Source of the DNA: a virus
Length of the DNA: 64,000 nt
Virus record (IMG/VR): IMGVR_UViG_3300022602_000024
Coordinates: 186,797-250,796 of that record
Strand: one strand, 5' to 3'
In this document: one piece after another, positions 30,972 through 39,073 of the stretch
Layout of the letters: every line of letters starts with the position of its first letter
How positions within the stretch are numbered: the stretch's first letter is position 1
Position numbers and translations under genes: made by a program
The notes under the pieces: generated by a model
What the model saw: the letters and a program-made list of their open reading frames with translations, nothing else
The model's database searches: none
Told to the model about the DNA's origin: nothing

Positions 30972-31685
30972 ATGTTGGCACTAATTTATACACTTGTGGT
31001 CACACATATTACCATAGTATGTGTGACTTTGTTTTTGCATCGCGGTCAAGCACATCGCGGATTTGAATTTAATCCTGTAGTCGAACACTTTATGCGCTTT
31101 TGGTTATGGCTAACCACGGGCATGATTACTAAGCAATGGGTTGCTATACATCGCAAACATCATCAATACAGTGATTTAGCAAGAGATCCACACAGTCCTG
31201 TGGTATACGGCCTATGGCGTGTGTTGTTTGGCGGTGCTTTGTTGTATAGTTCGGCAGCCAAAGATGCGGAAATGGTTGCCCAATATGGCGTAGGAACTCC
31301 AGATGATTGGATTGAGCGTAACTTATATACCCCACATAACTTCACTGGCATAGGAATAATGTTGCTAATAGATATGTCTATATTCGGACCATGGGGATTT
31401 GTAGTATGGGCGGTGCAAATGTTATGGATACCGTTTTGGGCTGCAGGAGTTATCAATGGTCTAGGACACTGGTGGGGTTATCGCAATGGCAATTCTAGAG
31501 ACAATAGTCGCAACTTAGTGCCCTGGGGTATTATAGTTGGTGGAGAAGAACTACATAACAATCATCATTTGAGCCCAGCAAGACCCAAGTTAAGTCTAAA
31601 ACCTGGTGAATTTGATATAGGGTGGATGTATATCCGTATACTACAAGCTCTAGGTCTTGTAAAAATCAATAGGCCTCTGCAATAA
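30972..31685 (+). CDS. membrane fatty acid desaturase
   Basis: 237 residues with the three histidine boxes of acyl-CoA/acyl-ACP desaturases: HRGQAH (23-28), HRKHH (60-64) and HNNHH (195-199), plus H166, which bind the diiron centre. Membrane helices lie at about 1-20, 40-55, 122-140 and 143-160. Introduces a double bond into membrane lipid acyl chains, so it could change host membrane fluidity during infection. Shorter than many bacterial forms, but all boxes are present. Last gene of the late plus-strand operon; its 3' end overlaps the convergent PBP gene by 20 bp. Confidence 0.88.
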   Translation: MLALIYTLVVTHITIVCVTLFLHRGQAHRGFEFNPVVEHFMRFWLWLTTGMITKQWVAIHRKHHQYSDLARDPHSPVVYGLWRVLFGGALLYSSAAKDAEMVAQYGVGTPDDWIERNLYTPHNFTGIGIMLLIDMSIFGPWGFVVWAVQMLWIPFWAAGVINGLGHWWGYRNGNSRDNSRNLVPWGIIVGGEELHNNHHLSPARPKLSLKPGEFDIGWMYIRILQALGLVKINRPLQ

Positions 31686-32376
31686 ACTCTGCTTCGGGAA
31701 TACGTGTATGCGTATTCTTACTACCAAGCACTACAACAATTCTACGTCCCACATCAGTATCTAACATCATTACAATGCATCCGCCTGATGCGTGTATGTA
31801 ACCTGTTTTGCTGACAATAAAATTGTGTCGTTTGCCAATGACAGGGTTAGTATTATATAATATTAGCCAACGACGCTTCATACGAATCTTTACAATGGGA
31901 CTAGCAGCCGCATCAACAATGGGTTTATACTTACTGGCTTCGGTTACTAGTTTAACCAACTCGCCGGCAGTACTGACATTAAACACACTGAGACCAGTTG
32001 CTTCGATAAAGTGAGTATGTGTCATACCTAACTGTTGTGCTTTGGCATTCATTGCTGTGACACAAGCAGTTTTACCGCCAGGGTAATAATCGCACAACAA
32101 CTTTGCTGAGTTATTATCAGATTTTACCAACGCCATCATTATGCGTTGTTCTCTACTGACTCCTATTAAGTCAGTATGTGGATTTTGATCTGCATCTAAC
32201 ACCACCATGACCGTCATTAGTTTACTAATGCTAGCAATAGGACGAACTTCTTCAATATTTTCGCTTTGTAATAACTTACCTTCACCGTCGGCCACTAACC
32301 AACTTGTAGCAGTTATTGTTTTAGCAAAGGTAGGTAATACAACTGTTGTTAACAACACCAATAAAAGTTTTTTCAT
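31666..32376 (-). CDS. PBP7-like D-alanyl-D-alanine endopeptidase (peptidase S11)
   Basis: 236 residues. Sec signal 'MKKLLLVLLTTVVLPTFAK', then S-x-x-K at S49-K52 (ASISKL), S-x-N at 86-88 (KSDNN) and K-T-G at 190-192 (SKTGYI), the complete penicillin-binding active site. Cleaves peptidoglycan crosslinks in the periplasm. Together with the endolysin upstream it could soften the wall during late infection. Its start overlaps a 44-aa gene by 4 bp. Confidence 0.9.
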   Translation of the reverse strand: MKKLLLVLLTTVVLPTFAKTITATSWLVADGEGKLLQSENIEEVRPIASISKLMTVMVVLDADQNPHTDLIGVSREQRIMMALVKSDNNSAKLLCDYYPGGKTACVTAMNAKAQQLGMTHTHFIEATGLSVFNVSTAGELVKLVTEASKYKPIVDAAASPIVKIRMKRRWLILYNTNPVIGKRHNFIVSKTGYIHASGGCIVMMLDTDVGRRIVVVLGSKNTHTRIPEAEFIAEAY

Positions 32377-32507
32377 TTGGACTTATTAATGCTCGAAAGG
32401 TCGTTTAAGATAGCGTATGGCATAAAGTACAATTGTAGCATCCACCATTGGTTCAAGTCAAACCATTTGGCTAATAGTTTATCCAATACTGGGGGTACAA
32501 TATACAT
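32373..32507 (-). CDS. small protein, 44 aa, between endolysin and PBP
   Basis: MYIVPPVLDKLLAKWFDLNQ then an aromatic 'WWMLQLYFMPYAIL' segment: possibly membrane-associated. Start overlaps the endolysin stop (TAATG) and stop overlaps the PBP start (ATGA). Position suggests a small lysis accessory, but no known holin pattern. Confidence 0.5.
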   Translation of the reverse strand: MYIVPPVLDKLLAKWFDLNQWWMLQLYFMPYAILNDLSSINKSK

Positions 32508-33328
32508 TATCGTTGTGCCATTTGGAAACGTTTTTCCAAATCTTGTCTGCGATCCAAGTGAACTGCTTTGTTTTTACCAGGGTCAACGGTTTGAGTTGCG
32601 GCAGTTACGTTGTGTTGTCCACGACGTTTTAAATCTGGTTCAACTCTATTTTTCCAAAACCATAAACTTGTGCGTAAGGCTATTTCGGGTTTGGCAACCA
32701 AGTCGGGATTTTGAACTAATCTATCATCACCAAATATGTCTCTAGAGGCTGCAGTATAGTTCCAACGTCCTGTAAGCATAATAAACCCGCGTCCTTTAAA
32801 ACGTGGACCGTCTCCGGGCTTTACATTGCCTAAACTTTTGCGTCCTTCATACTGTTTGCCTGAACTGTCTTCAACTAGTTTAGTAAACATAGCCGACTCA
32901 TGCGCACATGTAGCTAAGAATGCCATTAGGTATGCACCAGTTATGTGTTCTGCTTCAGCAAACTTCTTTAAGATTGGTTCCAGCGGGGATTTAGTTACAG
33001 GAATATACTCGTGTTTAGCAGGTGCAACACCTTTTGCTTGTTGTGATGCAGGATGTGCCGGTGCCTTCGGGTTAGCGGCTTGAACTGTTGTAGTAGCCGC
33101 AGTTGCTAACTTTTCTTTTGCATCATTTAAGAACTGAATGATAATGCCAAGTTTGTCATCCTCTACTGGCGCAAGTGACATGTTATTTTGTTTACTATAA
33201 TGTGTAACAAAATCATCCAGTTCGTCAGCTTTGGTGCCTGTAACACCTGCGGCTGCCGCGGCGCCTGCACCAAATTTTCTTAGGACATCGCGTCTAGTAT
33301 CTTCGTTTAATATATCATGTAGGAACAT
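32507..33328 (-). CDS. GH19-type endolysin with Tat-like signal
   Basis: 273 residues. C-terminal 115-273 is a glycoside hydrolase 19 lysozyme/chitinase-like domain: 'CAHESAMFTKLVED' (catalytic Glu about 144), 'YEGRKSLGN', 'RFKGRGFIMLTGRWNY' (179-191). It would cleave peptidoglycan. The N-terminus reads 'DTRRDVLRKFGAGAAAAAGV', a twin-arginine motif before a weak hydrophobic stretch, hinting at Tat export rather than holin release. No Shine-Dalgarno; CTAAATA lies 4 nt before the ATG. Confidence 0.85.
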   Translation of the reverse strand: MFLHDILNEDTRRDVLRKFGAGAAAAAGVTGTKADELDDFVTHYSKQNNMSLAPVEDDKLGIIIQFLNDAKEKLATAATTTVQAANPKAPAHPASQQAKGVAPAKHEYIPVTKSPLEPILKKFAEAEHITGAYLMAFLATCAHESAMFTKLVEDSSGKQYEGRKSLGNVKPGDGPRFKGRGFIMLTGRWNYTAASRDIFGDDRLVQNPDLVAKPEIALRTSLWFWKNRVEPDLKRRGQHNVTAATQTVDPGKNKAVHLDRRQDLEKRFQMAQR

Positions 33329-33339
33329 GAAGTATTTAG

Positions 33340-34131
33340 TTAAATACCGTCAGGTCTATACTTTGAGTTCTTTGCTATTGCGGCATTCAAAACCGCTAAA
33401 TTGATGTCTAAATCACGTGCAATCTTAGCCAAAGCGGCAGTATCCTTAGGGAAACATGCACCTCCATAGCCTCTACTGCCGTCAGGCCCGGGTACTGCCC
33501 AATGACTAGTGCCCAAGCGTGGATCTGTTTTGGCCATATCTGCAATAGTGGCCCAATCAATACCTAGAGATTGACACAGATCGTAATATTCATTATTAAC
33601 TGTTACTTTGATTGCTAACTGTGTGTTAGCCAAATACTTGAACATACTGGCTTCGGCTACTGTGCAGTAATCAATTTTTCCGTAAAACTTAACTGAACTT
33701 TTGTCGATCAATACCTTAGTAATATCTGCTCTGAGTCCTTCAGAGCACCCAATGACCACTTTGTGTGGTTCCAAGTAATCGTTGACTGCGTTTACCTGTG
33801 TTAAAAATTCAGGCACATGAGCAAAACGTAATCCGGACTCTTTTTCTAAATGAGTGTATACTGAGGGACTTGCAGTGCTTTTACTGATTACAAGACCTCG
33901 ATATCCAAACAGTTGTTCAACGACTAACTCTAATATGCTGGTATCACAAGCACCGTCTGCACTTTGTGGTGTAGGCACACAGATAAAAATAACATCGCAT
34001 TTGTCTTTTAATTCGCTAAGTGGTCTGCTGATGTCCGGATATGCGGGATCATTGATCATTAACTCATCGGGTCTATAACTTGCTGCCACTGCTGAACCTA
34101 CATAGCCGCGGCCTATAATGCCTACATTCAT
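33340..34131 (-). CDS. UDP-glucose/GDP-mannose dehydrogenase family protein, short
   Basis: 263 residues. NAD-binding 'GIIGRGYVGSAVAASY' at the start and 'GYGGACFPKDT' with the catalytic Cys near 230. It lacks the C-terminal UDP-binding domain present in the 412-aa paralogue at 25194-26432, so it may be a shortened or specialised enzyme. Shine-Dalgarno GGAG. Confidence 0.8.
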   Translation of the reverse strand: MNVGIIGRGYVGSAVAASYRPDELMINDPAYPDISRPLSELKDKCDVIFICVPTPQSADGACDTSILELVVEQLFGYRGLVISKSTASPSVYTHLEKESGLRFAHVPEFLTQVNAVNDYLEPHKVVIGCSEGLRADITKVLIDKSSVKFYGKIDYCTVAEASMFKYLANTQLAIKVTVNNEYYDLCQSLGIDWATIADMAKTDPRLGTSHWAVPGPDGSRGYGGACFPKDTAALAKIARDLDINLAVLNAAIAKNSKYRPDGI

Positions 34132-34156
34132 TGAAAACTCCTAATTGAACTAATAT

Positions 34157-34384
34157 TTATTTTGCTAAAGTCAGACTGTCTTTAAAAATCTTCCAACAAC
34201 TTTCCCAAGACCAACGATGACTGGCTTGTTCTACTTGTGTTCTATCCATCATTATACACTGATCCACTGCGGCACGCAAGCCCACAGATTCCGAAACCAT
34301 AAATCCAGTTATGCCTTGATCTACAACATCCTTGGTTCCTAAGTGTACATCACTAATGAAAATAGTCCTGTAAGTTTTGTTCAT
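34157..34384 (-). CDS. chimeric 75-aa ORF: phosphoesterase start fused to glycosyltransferase tail
   Basis: Residues 1-17 (MNKTYRTIFISDVHLGT) look like the first metal motif of an UDP-2,3-diacylglucosamine hydrolase-type phosphoesterase. Residues 20-75 ('VDQGITGFMVSESVGLRAAV' onward) look like the C-terminal end of a GT4 glycosyltransferase. It appears to be an in-frame deletion joining two genes. No active site can be complete. GTAAATA lies 4 nt before the ATG, without a Shine-Dalgarno. Confidence 0.55.
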   Translation of the reverse strand: MNKTYRTIFISDVHLGTKDVVDQGITGFMVSESVGLRAAVDQCIMMDRTQVEQASHRWSWESCWKIFKDSLTLAK

Positions 34385-34400
34385 ATTGTATTTACGTAGA

Positions 34401-34426
34401 AGATTGTTACAATTGTGTTACAATCT
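34401..34426 (-). promoter_or_regulatory. paired TTGTAAC repeats, possible Pho-box-like site or hairpin
   Basis: TTGTAAC-ACAA-TTGTAAC on the minus strand gives two 7-mers with an 11-bp period, like PHO boxes. The same bases form an AAGATTGT/ACAATCTT hairpin just after the stop of the upstream coiled-coil gene, so a terminator role is equally possible. Confidence 0.3.
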
Positions 34427-34992
34427 TATTTGTTGGCCAATGGATTGTCGATGGCTTTTTGGATTTTGCTGTCTACATCTCTATTGAGTTTTTCCAATTT
34501 GGCATCTGTAGTAGATTTTAACTTGTCCATGTCATTGCGCACTTTGTCTAGGTCGTCGCGCACATCTTTGCGCATGGCACGTATCTCTGCGTCTGTTTCA
34601 CGCATGGTTTCTTTTGAACTGCGCTCCACTGTTTCGGTAACTGATTCGTTACGACGTATGTCATTTTTTAAATCGTTTTTGATGTCACGAGTATAGTCAT
34701 TGGTCTTGCCCAGAGTTTCTTCAATCACTGCCAGGCGCTTGTCGTAGTCGCTCAAGTCTGGTGCTGAGTAATCAGCAATCTTTTTCTTCATATTCATATA
34801 GTCTTGGTAAACTTGGAAACATCCGTATAGTCCACCAAGTAACGAGCTAGCCAATGTAAATGCCACCATTAGTTTTGCTGGGGTGAATTCATATCCGCCG
34901 ATGCTGATAACTGTATCTTTGCTGGCATACTTTTTTACTGCTGCTTCAGCATCATCAATTTTTGCATCAACACTTTTAATTTCTTCTGACAT
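34426..34992 (-). CDS. membrane coiled-coil protein, 188 aa
   Basis: One membrane helix at about 42-62 ('LMVAFTLASSLLGGLYGCFQ') followed by a long highly charged coiled coil to the C-terminus ('KDVRDDLDKVRNDMDKLK'). Upstream of it on the operon lie the two secreted low-complexity proteins, an arrangement I associate with T4-like marine phages. Function unknown. Confidence 0.6.
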   Translation of the reverse strand: MSEEIKSVDAKIDDAEAAVKKYASKDTVISIGGYEFTPAKLMVAFTLASSLLGGLYGCFQVYQDYMNMKKKIADYSAPDLSDYDKRLAVIEETLGKTNDYTRDIKNDLKNDIRRNESVTETVERSSKETMRETDAEIRAMRKDVRDDLDKVRNDMDKLKSTTDAKLEKLNRDVDSKIQKAIDNPLANK

Positions 34993-34993
34993 A

Positions 34994-36637
34994 TTATTCT
35001 CCTATTTTGTATTGCATGTCAAGCATTTCTTGGTATAGACGTTCGCTTGCCATTTGTCTTAGTGCTCTTACGTTATCTACTGTTGCTTGATTTGCGTAGA
35101 CTTCTTTGGGTGCATAAAAAGCCGCATCTCGTAGTGTGACTGAATATGCTTCAAATCCCTTTGGTTGGGTGGCCATTGCTTCGATAGTAACTGCTCCAGC
35201 GGCTTCGTTTTGCTGAGCATTACGATTTACTGTTTCTGTTTTGGTTTCTTGCAAATTGTTAGACAATTCAAATCTACTGTTCATTGCATCATTTACGGGG
35301 TTGCCGGGTCGGTTTAATCCCAAAGAGCCAACTGAGGCATCTTGTGTAGCAACTTCTGTAAATCTAGTAGCCTGTGTTGGTTGTGAAACAAAGGTTGGTG
35401 TTTGCACAGGAGTTGACTGTTGTGAAGACGTAGTATTAACAGTTATACCTGTTCCAGATGGAGCAAATGGGTTTAATCCAATTGATCCAGTAATACTTTT
35501 ATTAGACAAACTGGTTGCGGTTATTGCAGAAGCCGCAGATCCCTGCATGACGCTGACGGCCAGTGCAGATGATTGTTGTGCTTGTGCAGTCGAAGCGGCC
35601 AATGATGCTTGTGAATTTTGTAGTGCGGCTTTTTGTGTTGCTTGGTCTCTTGCTTCTGCTTGTCTTAGTGCCTTCATTGCAGTTGTAGATGGACCGGCCT
35701 TGGTACTAGATGATGTGCTGGCAGTTGTTGGGGTAGCGGCTGAAGGTGAAGACGACGCTACTGAATCTTTAACTGTTTGTGGTACACCATCTTGTGCCGA
35801 AACTGTGCCAGTAGAACTTACATTAGCACCACCAGCATTAACTGTTGTCACACTGGTCATTGTGGGATTACTCGATGTTTGGCCAGTCGGCGGAGTCACT
35901 GCGGTTGAACTAGTAGTTACTGTAGTTTGACCAGTTTGACCAACAGTTACATTATTAGATGACGAATTTGTAGTTGTAGGAACGGTTGGTGTTGTAGTAC
36001 TTGTGCCAGTTGACGAAGGAGAACTAGTATAGTTCAATGATACATTAACATCACGTACTCTCGGTCCATAGTATCCTGCCCAGAATCGATTATCTTTGCC
36101 AGTAAATGATACATCAAGACTGCTTACAGATGACAAACTATAATTGGTGGTAAAATTTTGCGTACCCGAGAATGTTTGTAAATTGATATTTGTATTGTTA
36201 TAATTGTAACTGTAACTTTCTAATGTCTGCCCATTGGCACCTTGTAGGCTGACATTGCCAGTTAATGTTCCTTGAGTAGCGCCTTCATTATCAATGGTCC
36301 AAGAATAATTATAGCCGTTGAGTTTAATGCCAGAGCCAGCATTGGCCAACGCTGTGTTAATGCCGATTATTTGCGAAGCGGTACTGTAACCCCAAGAAAA
36401 TCGAATAGTATTAGTATCCTGATTCATTGCAGGTGCAGGACCGCCCCAACAACACTGACTTACTCCAGCAGTATTGGTATATGTTATTCCGTTCCATCCT
36501 GTTGGATTGATCAAATTTCCAGTAGAAGAAACAACACCAGTATTTGGATTTACTGTCTGTACTGTTTGTGCTTTAGAATAATTTAAAAGCAAGGATGCCA
36601 AGCAAAGCGCCAAGGCCAATATTTTTCTTAGTGTCAT
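34994..36637 (-). CDS. secreted Ser/Thr-rich protein, 547 aa
   Basis: Start chosen at 36637 (MTLRKILALALCLASLLLNY) with AAGGA upstream; the longer ORF adds 7 residues. Signal peptide, then a domain (25-220) with 'SQCCWGGPAPAMNQDTNTIR' and 'FTGKDNRFWAGYYGPRVRDV', a long Ser/Thr/Pro linker (225-330) and a helical C-terminal domain with 'VTLRDAAFYAPKEVYANQAT'. Exported by the host or part of the virion; similar to uncharacterised phage proteins. Its gene overlaps the Asn-rich protein gene by 65 bp. Confidence 0.6.
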   Translation of the reverse strand: MTLRKILALALCLASLLLNYSKAQTVQTVNPNTGVVSSTGNLINPTGWNGITYTNTAGVSQCCWGGPAPAMNQDTNTIRFSWGYSTASQIIGINTALANAGSGIKLNGYNYSWTIDNEGATQGTLTGNVSLQGANGQTLESYSYNYNNTNINLQTFSGTQNFTTNYSLSSVSSLDVSFTGKDNRFWAGYYGPRVRDVNVSLNYTSSPSSTGTSTTTPTVPTTTNSSSNNVTVGQTGQTTVTTSSTAVTPPTGQTSSNPTMTSVTTVNAGGANVSSTGTVSAQDGVPQTVKDSVASSSPSAATPTTASTSSSTKAGPSTTAMKALRQAEARDQATQKAALQNSQASLAASTAQAQQSSALAVSVMQGSAASAITATSLSNKSITGSIGLNPFAPSGTGITVNTTSSQQSTPVQTPTFVSQPTQATRFTEVATQDASVGSLGLNRPGNPVNDAMNSRFELSNNLQETKTETVNRNAQQNEAAGAVTIEAMATQPKGFEAYSVTLRDAAFYAPKEVYANQATVDNVRALRQMASERLYQEMLDMQYKIGE

Positions 36638-37646
36638 CAACTTTATCCTTTTCATCATCCTTAGGCATCTTCTCTGGATTGTCTGCCCATGCTGCCTTGG
36701 CTTGTTCGCCTATCTTACCTTCATAAGGGCAAGGTGTTCCGGCCTGTGCCATGGCATCAAACACACGACGGTCCTGGCACATGGTAGCAACAGCAGCCAC
36801 TTTCATTCCCATATCGTAAAGAGTCTTGGACAATTTTAATCGTTCGCAATTCAAATCACGAACTGTACCACCAGTGCTAACACCAAATATTTGTGTTTGA
36901 ACTGATCCACTGGTACCTGTTGTACACAGGTCAGCATTACCACCCGACATCATAGCAGGTGCTATAGCAGTTGGAGGAGGTTGAATAACACGCTGAGTGA
37001 TATCACTTACGTTGTTATTGTTGTTGTTTAATGTTCCACTTTGAATGTTTTGATTGACGTTGTTATTGGTAGCGGTACTAGTGCTGGCATTAACATTGTT
37101 ATTGTTGTTGGTCATTGTACCAGTGTTAACATTGTTATTGTTGTAGGTCATTGTACCAGTGTTAACATTGTTGTTATTATTAGTATTGGTACTTGTTGAA
37201 GTAGAGGTAGATGTATTAACATTATTATTATTATTGTTATTGGTCATTGTCCCATACTGATAATTTGTGTTTGTACTGGTAGATGTGTTAACGTTATTAT
37301 TGTTGTTTGTTAGTGTACCACTTTGAACGTTATTGTTGGTGTAGGTAACTGACCCGCTCAATACATTATTGTTGGTCACTGTTCCACTTTGAACGTTGTT
37401 GTTGGTATTAACATTGGTAGTACCGCCACTAAGAGCGGTATTGTTATTGTTGGTAACTGTGCCACTGTTGACATTGTTTGAATTGATTGTACTAACGCTA
37501 TTGCTAGTACTGTTGGTATCAACCAAACTAGATGAACTGTAGCCACCCAAAGCAGTGCTTTGGTTTATTATCGTAGGTGATGTTTGTGCAGTCGCAGACA
37601 AGGCGATCAACGCAGACATACCAATCATTATTATTTTTCTTATCAT
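36573..37646 (-). CDS. secreted Asn-rich repeat protein, 357 aa
   Basis: Signal peptide 'MIRKIIMIGMSALIALSATA', then about 180 residues of Asn/Thr/Ser repeats (units like 'VNTGTMTNNNNN' and 'VQSGTLTNNN'), then a conserved domain with 'LNCERLKLSKTLYDMGMKVA' and 'CQDRRVFDAMAQAGTPCPYE', and a C-terminal hydrophobic helix 'LGALLGILAFKLF'. The Cys-containing domain recurs in T4-like phages. Repeat length probably varies by slippage. Late promoter TATAAATA upstream. Confidence 0.65.
   Translation of the reverse strand: MIRKIIMIGMSALIALSATAQTSPTIINQSTALGGYSSSSLVDTNSTSNSVSTINSNNVNSGTVTNNNNTALSGGTTNVNTNNNVQSGTVTNNNVLSGSVTYTNNNVQSGTLTNNNNNVNTSTSTNTNYQYGTMTNNNNNNNVNTSTSTSTSTNTNNNNNVNTGTMTYNNNNVNTGTMTNNNNNVNASTSTATNNNVNQNIQSGTLNNNNNNVSDITQRVIQPPPTAIAPAMMSGGNADLCTTGTSGSVQTQIFGVSTGGTVRDLNCERLKLSKTLYDMGMKVAAVATMCQDRRVFDAMAQAGTPCPYEGKIGEQAKAAWADNPEKMPKDDEKDKVDDTKKNIGLGALLGILAFKLF
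37016..37460 (-). repeat. AAC/AAT-rich tandem coding repeat
   Basis: Imperfect repeats such as GTTAACATTGTTATT on the plus strand encode the Asn-rich region of the secreted protein. Units vary from about 24 to 45 bp. Confidence 0.75.
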
Positions 37647-37678
37647 TTGATTGCTCCATAAGGTAAGTCTTACCTAAA

Positions 37679-37686
37679 TATTTATA
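37679..37686 (-). promoter_or_regulatory. T4-type late promoter TATAAATA
   Basis: TATAAATATT read on the minus strand, 32 nt before the ATG of the Asn-rich gene, with GGAGCAATCAA as ribosome site. Confidence 0.65.
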
Positions 37687-37712
37687 AAGCAATCTACTGA
37701 ACTTAAGTGCTA

Positions 37713-37946
37713 CTACTTAGTTTTCGTGGGATGGAATGAGTTTATTTGCCTTTGACTGTCTCTAACGTTAAGAATACATGTGGTTTTTAGTTCCAAGTTG
37801 TTGATTTTTTCGCACTCAGTGGCGCTCAAAGTGACTCTCGCAATGCATAAATGATGTTGATTTGTTTCGTGTATTTGATTGCACTGATCTATGTCGCCAG
37901 CAAATGCAGAGGGAAATAGCAATAAAATTACAAGGATGTAATACAT
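37713..37946 (-). CDS. small secreted Cys-rich protein, 77 aa
   Basis: Start chosen at 37946 (MYYILVILLLFPSAFAG), a clean signal peptide; TAAATA ends 4 nt before it. Mature part has four Cys ('IDQCNQIHETNQHHLCIARV', 'TECEKINNLELKTTC'), suggesting two disulfides. No Shine-Dalgarno. Unknown family. Confidence 0.55.
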   Translation of the reverse strand: MYYILVILLLFPSAFAGDIDQCNQIHETNQHHLCIARVTLSATECEKINNLELKTTCILNVRDSQRQINSFHPTKTK

Positions 37947-37970
37947 ACAGTATTTACATACAACCAAAAT

Positions 37971-37992
37971 AAAAGGCTCCGAAGAGCCTTTT
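37971..37992 (-). terminator. rho-independent terminator with TTCG loop
   Basis: GGCTC-TTCG-GAGCC then TTTT on the minus strand, after the stop of the DUF4214-like gene. Confidence 0.85.
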
Positions 37993-38009
37993 GGTTAAGT
38001 TAACGAAAC

Positions 38010-38927
38010 TTATGCCGGAATGTAATCGATTCCTGTTCCAGCTAATACACCAGTTGTTGCAGGAGAAACACCAACCAATCCAATGGTTTGTTGGAATGCT
38101 GTAATGTGTGCAGCTGCTGCCAACATAGCACCTTCAGTAGTAGCACCAGTGGCCAACTGTGTTACATAAGGCAAGGCCTGTGCAGGAGTAGGAGCAGTTC
38201 CGACTACGTTGGTGTAAACAAAGTTAACAAAACTTGCATAGTCTGAACCACCTGCGGCTGTTGCAAATACACTAGAGCTGGCAATGGCTTGACCAACTTG
38301 TGCGCTGGTTTGTCCGGCGTCTTCCATTTTGATACCAAGACCTTCGTATGTGGTGTTGACTGTGCCGCCCAAGCCGGCTTTGAGTAATGCATACACGTCG
38401 CCAGCAGTTCCGCTGACATCAAATGCAGTTGCTTTGTCTGTGAATGTAATACGCTCGTGATTTTCTAATTTGAAACTCACTGTTGTATCTAATGCAGATG
38501 TTACTAAAATAGCCTTGTTGGTTGTATCATTAACCACTGTGTAGTCTGCACTCTTATCATTAAGCACATAGTTGTCAATACCGTTAGTACCAGTTACATC
38601 AATGATGGTGTCAATGATGCCATTGCCAATAGCGCCAGTACCAGATGTAGCAAAGCCAGTGATTTTACCACCTGTACCAATGCCGGTAACGATTACCACG
38701 TCATTGTTAGTGGGAGCTGCGCCACCAAGGGCAGTACCAGCAATAGTTACTGTATCACCAAGAGCATATCCTGTGCCCGAGTTAGTAGATTCAACTGCGG
38801 TTGTATATACGCCATTGGTTTTTGTTACGTCAAACTTAGCACCGGTACCCGAGCCACTGGTTGTGCCCGTTACTGCGTTATAAGTTGCGTTGATTGGGAC
38901 TACCCCGATTGTTACTGTTGTTGTCAT
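38010..38927 (-). CDS. DUF4214-containing structural or surface protein
   Basis: 305 residues. Gly/Thr/Val-rich beta region with repeated 'GTGAKFDVTKTNGVYTTAVE'-type segments (residues 20-120) and a C-terminal DUF4214-like domain ('FVNFVYTNVVGTAPTPAQAL', about 230-265). Such domains are known in secreted or surface proteins. No signal peptide. It has its own strong promoter, so it may be abundant. Confidence 0.65.
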   Translation of the reverse strand: MTTTVTIGVVPINATYNAVTGTTSGSGTGAKFDVTKTNGVYTTAVESTNSGTGYALGDTVTIAGTALGGAAPTNNDVVIVTGIGTGGKITGFATSGTGAIGNGIIDTIIDVTGTNGIDNYVLNDKSADYTVVNDTTNKAILVTSALDTTVSFKLENHERITFTDKATAFDVSGTAGDVYALLKAGLGGTVNTTYEGLGIKMEDAGQTSAQVGQAIASSSVFATAAGGSDYASFVNFVYTNVVGTAPTPAQALPYVTQLATGATTEGAMLAAAAHITAFQQTIGLVGVSPATTGVLAGTGIDYIPA

Positions 38928-38956
38928 TTATTTTCCTTTGAATTCAATAAAGTAAT

Positions 38957-38985
38957 AGTATATAGTATTTCTACTAGTAGGTCAA
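38957..38985 (-). promoter_or_regulatory. sigma70-type promoter
   Basis: TTGACC, 17-bp spacer, TATACT, driving the DUF4214-like gene. Confidence 0.75.
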
Positions 38986-39001
38986 ATATTTTGTTAGCCA
39001 T

Positions 39002-39022
39002 AAAAAAGAGCCTTTCGGCTCT
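39002..39022 (-). terminator. rho-independent terminator after pstS
   Basis: AGAGCC-GAAA-GGCTCT followed by TTTTTT on the minus strand. Confidence 0.88.
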
Positions 39023-39073
39023 CAGTGTTGGTTACGAGTTCCAACATCCACTCTATCGTTGTGGCCGGTTATT

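Noticed and set aside
35241-35930. 229-aa plus-strand ORF opposite the Ser/Thr-rich secreted protein
   Set aside because: It is the antisense of a low-complexity region; composition is biased, it lacks a ribosome site, and the minus-strand gene has signal peptide and domain structure.
37016-37460. Repeats that could look like a CRISPR array
   Set aside because: Units differ in length, stay in frame and encode Asn-rich peptide; there are no constant repeats with unique spacers and no cas genes.
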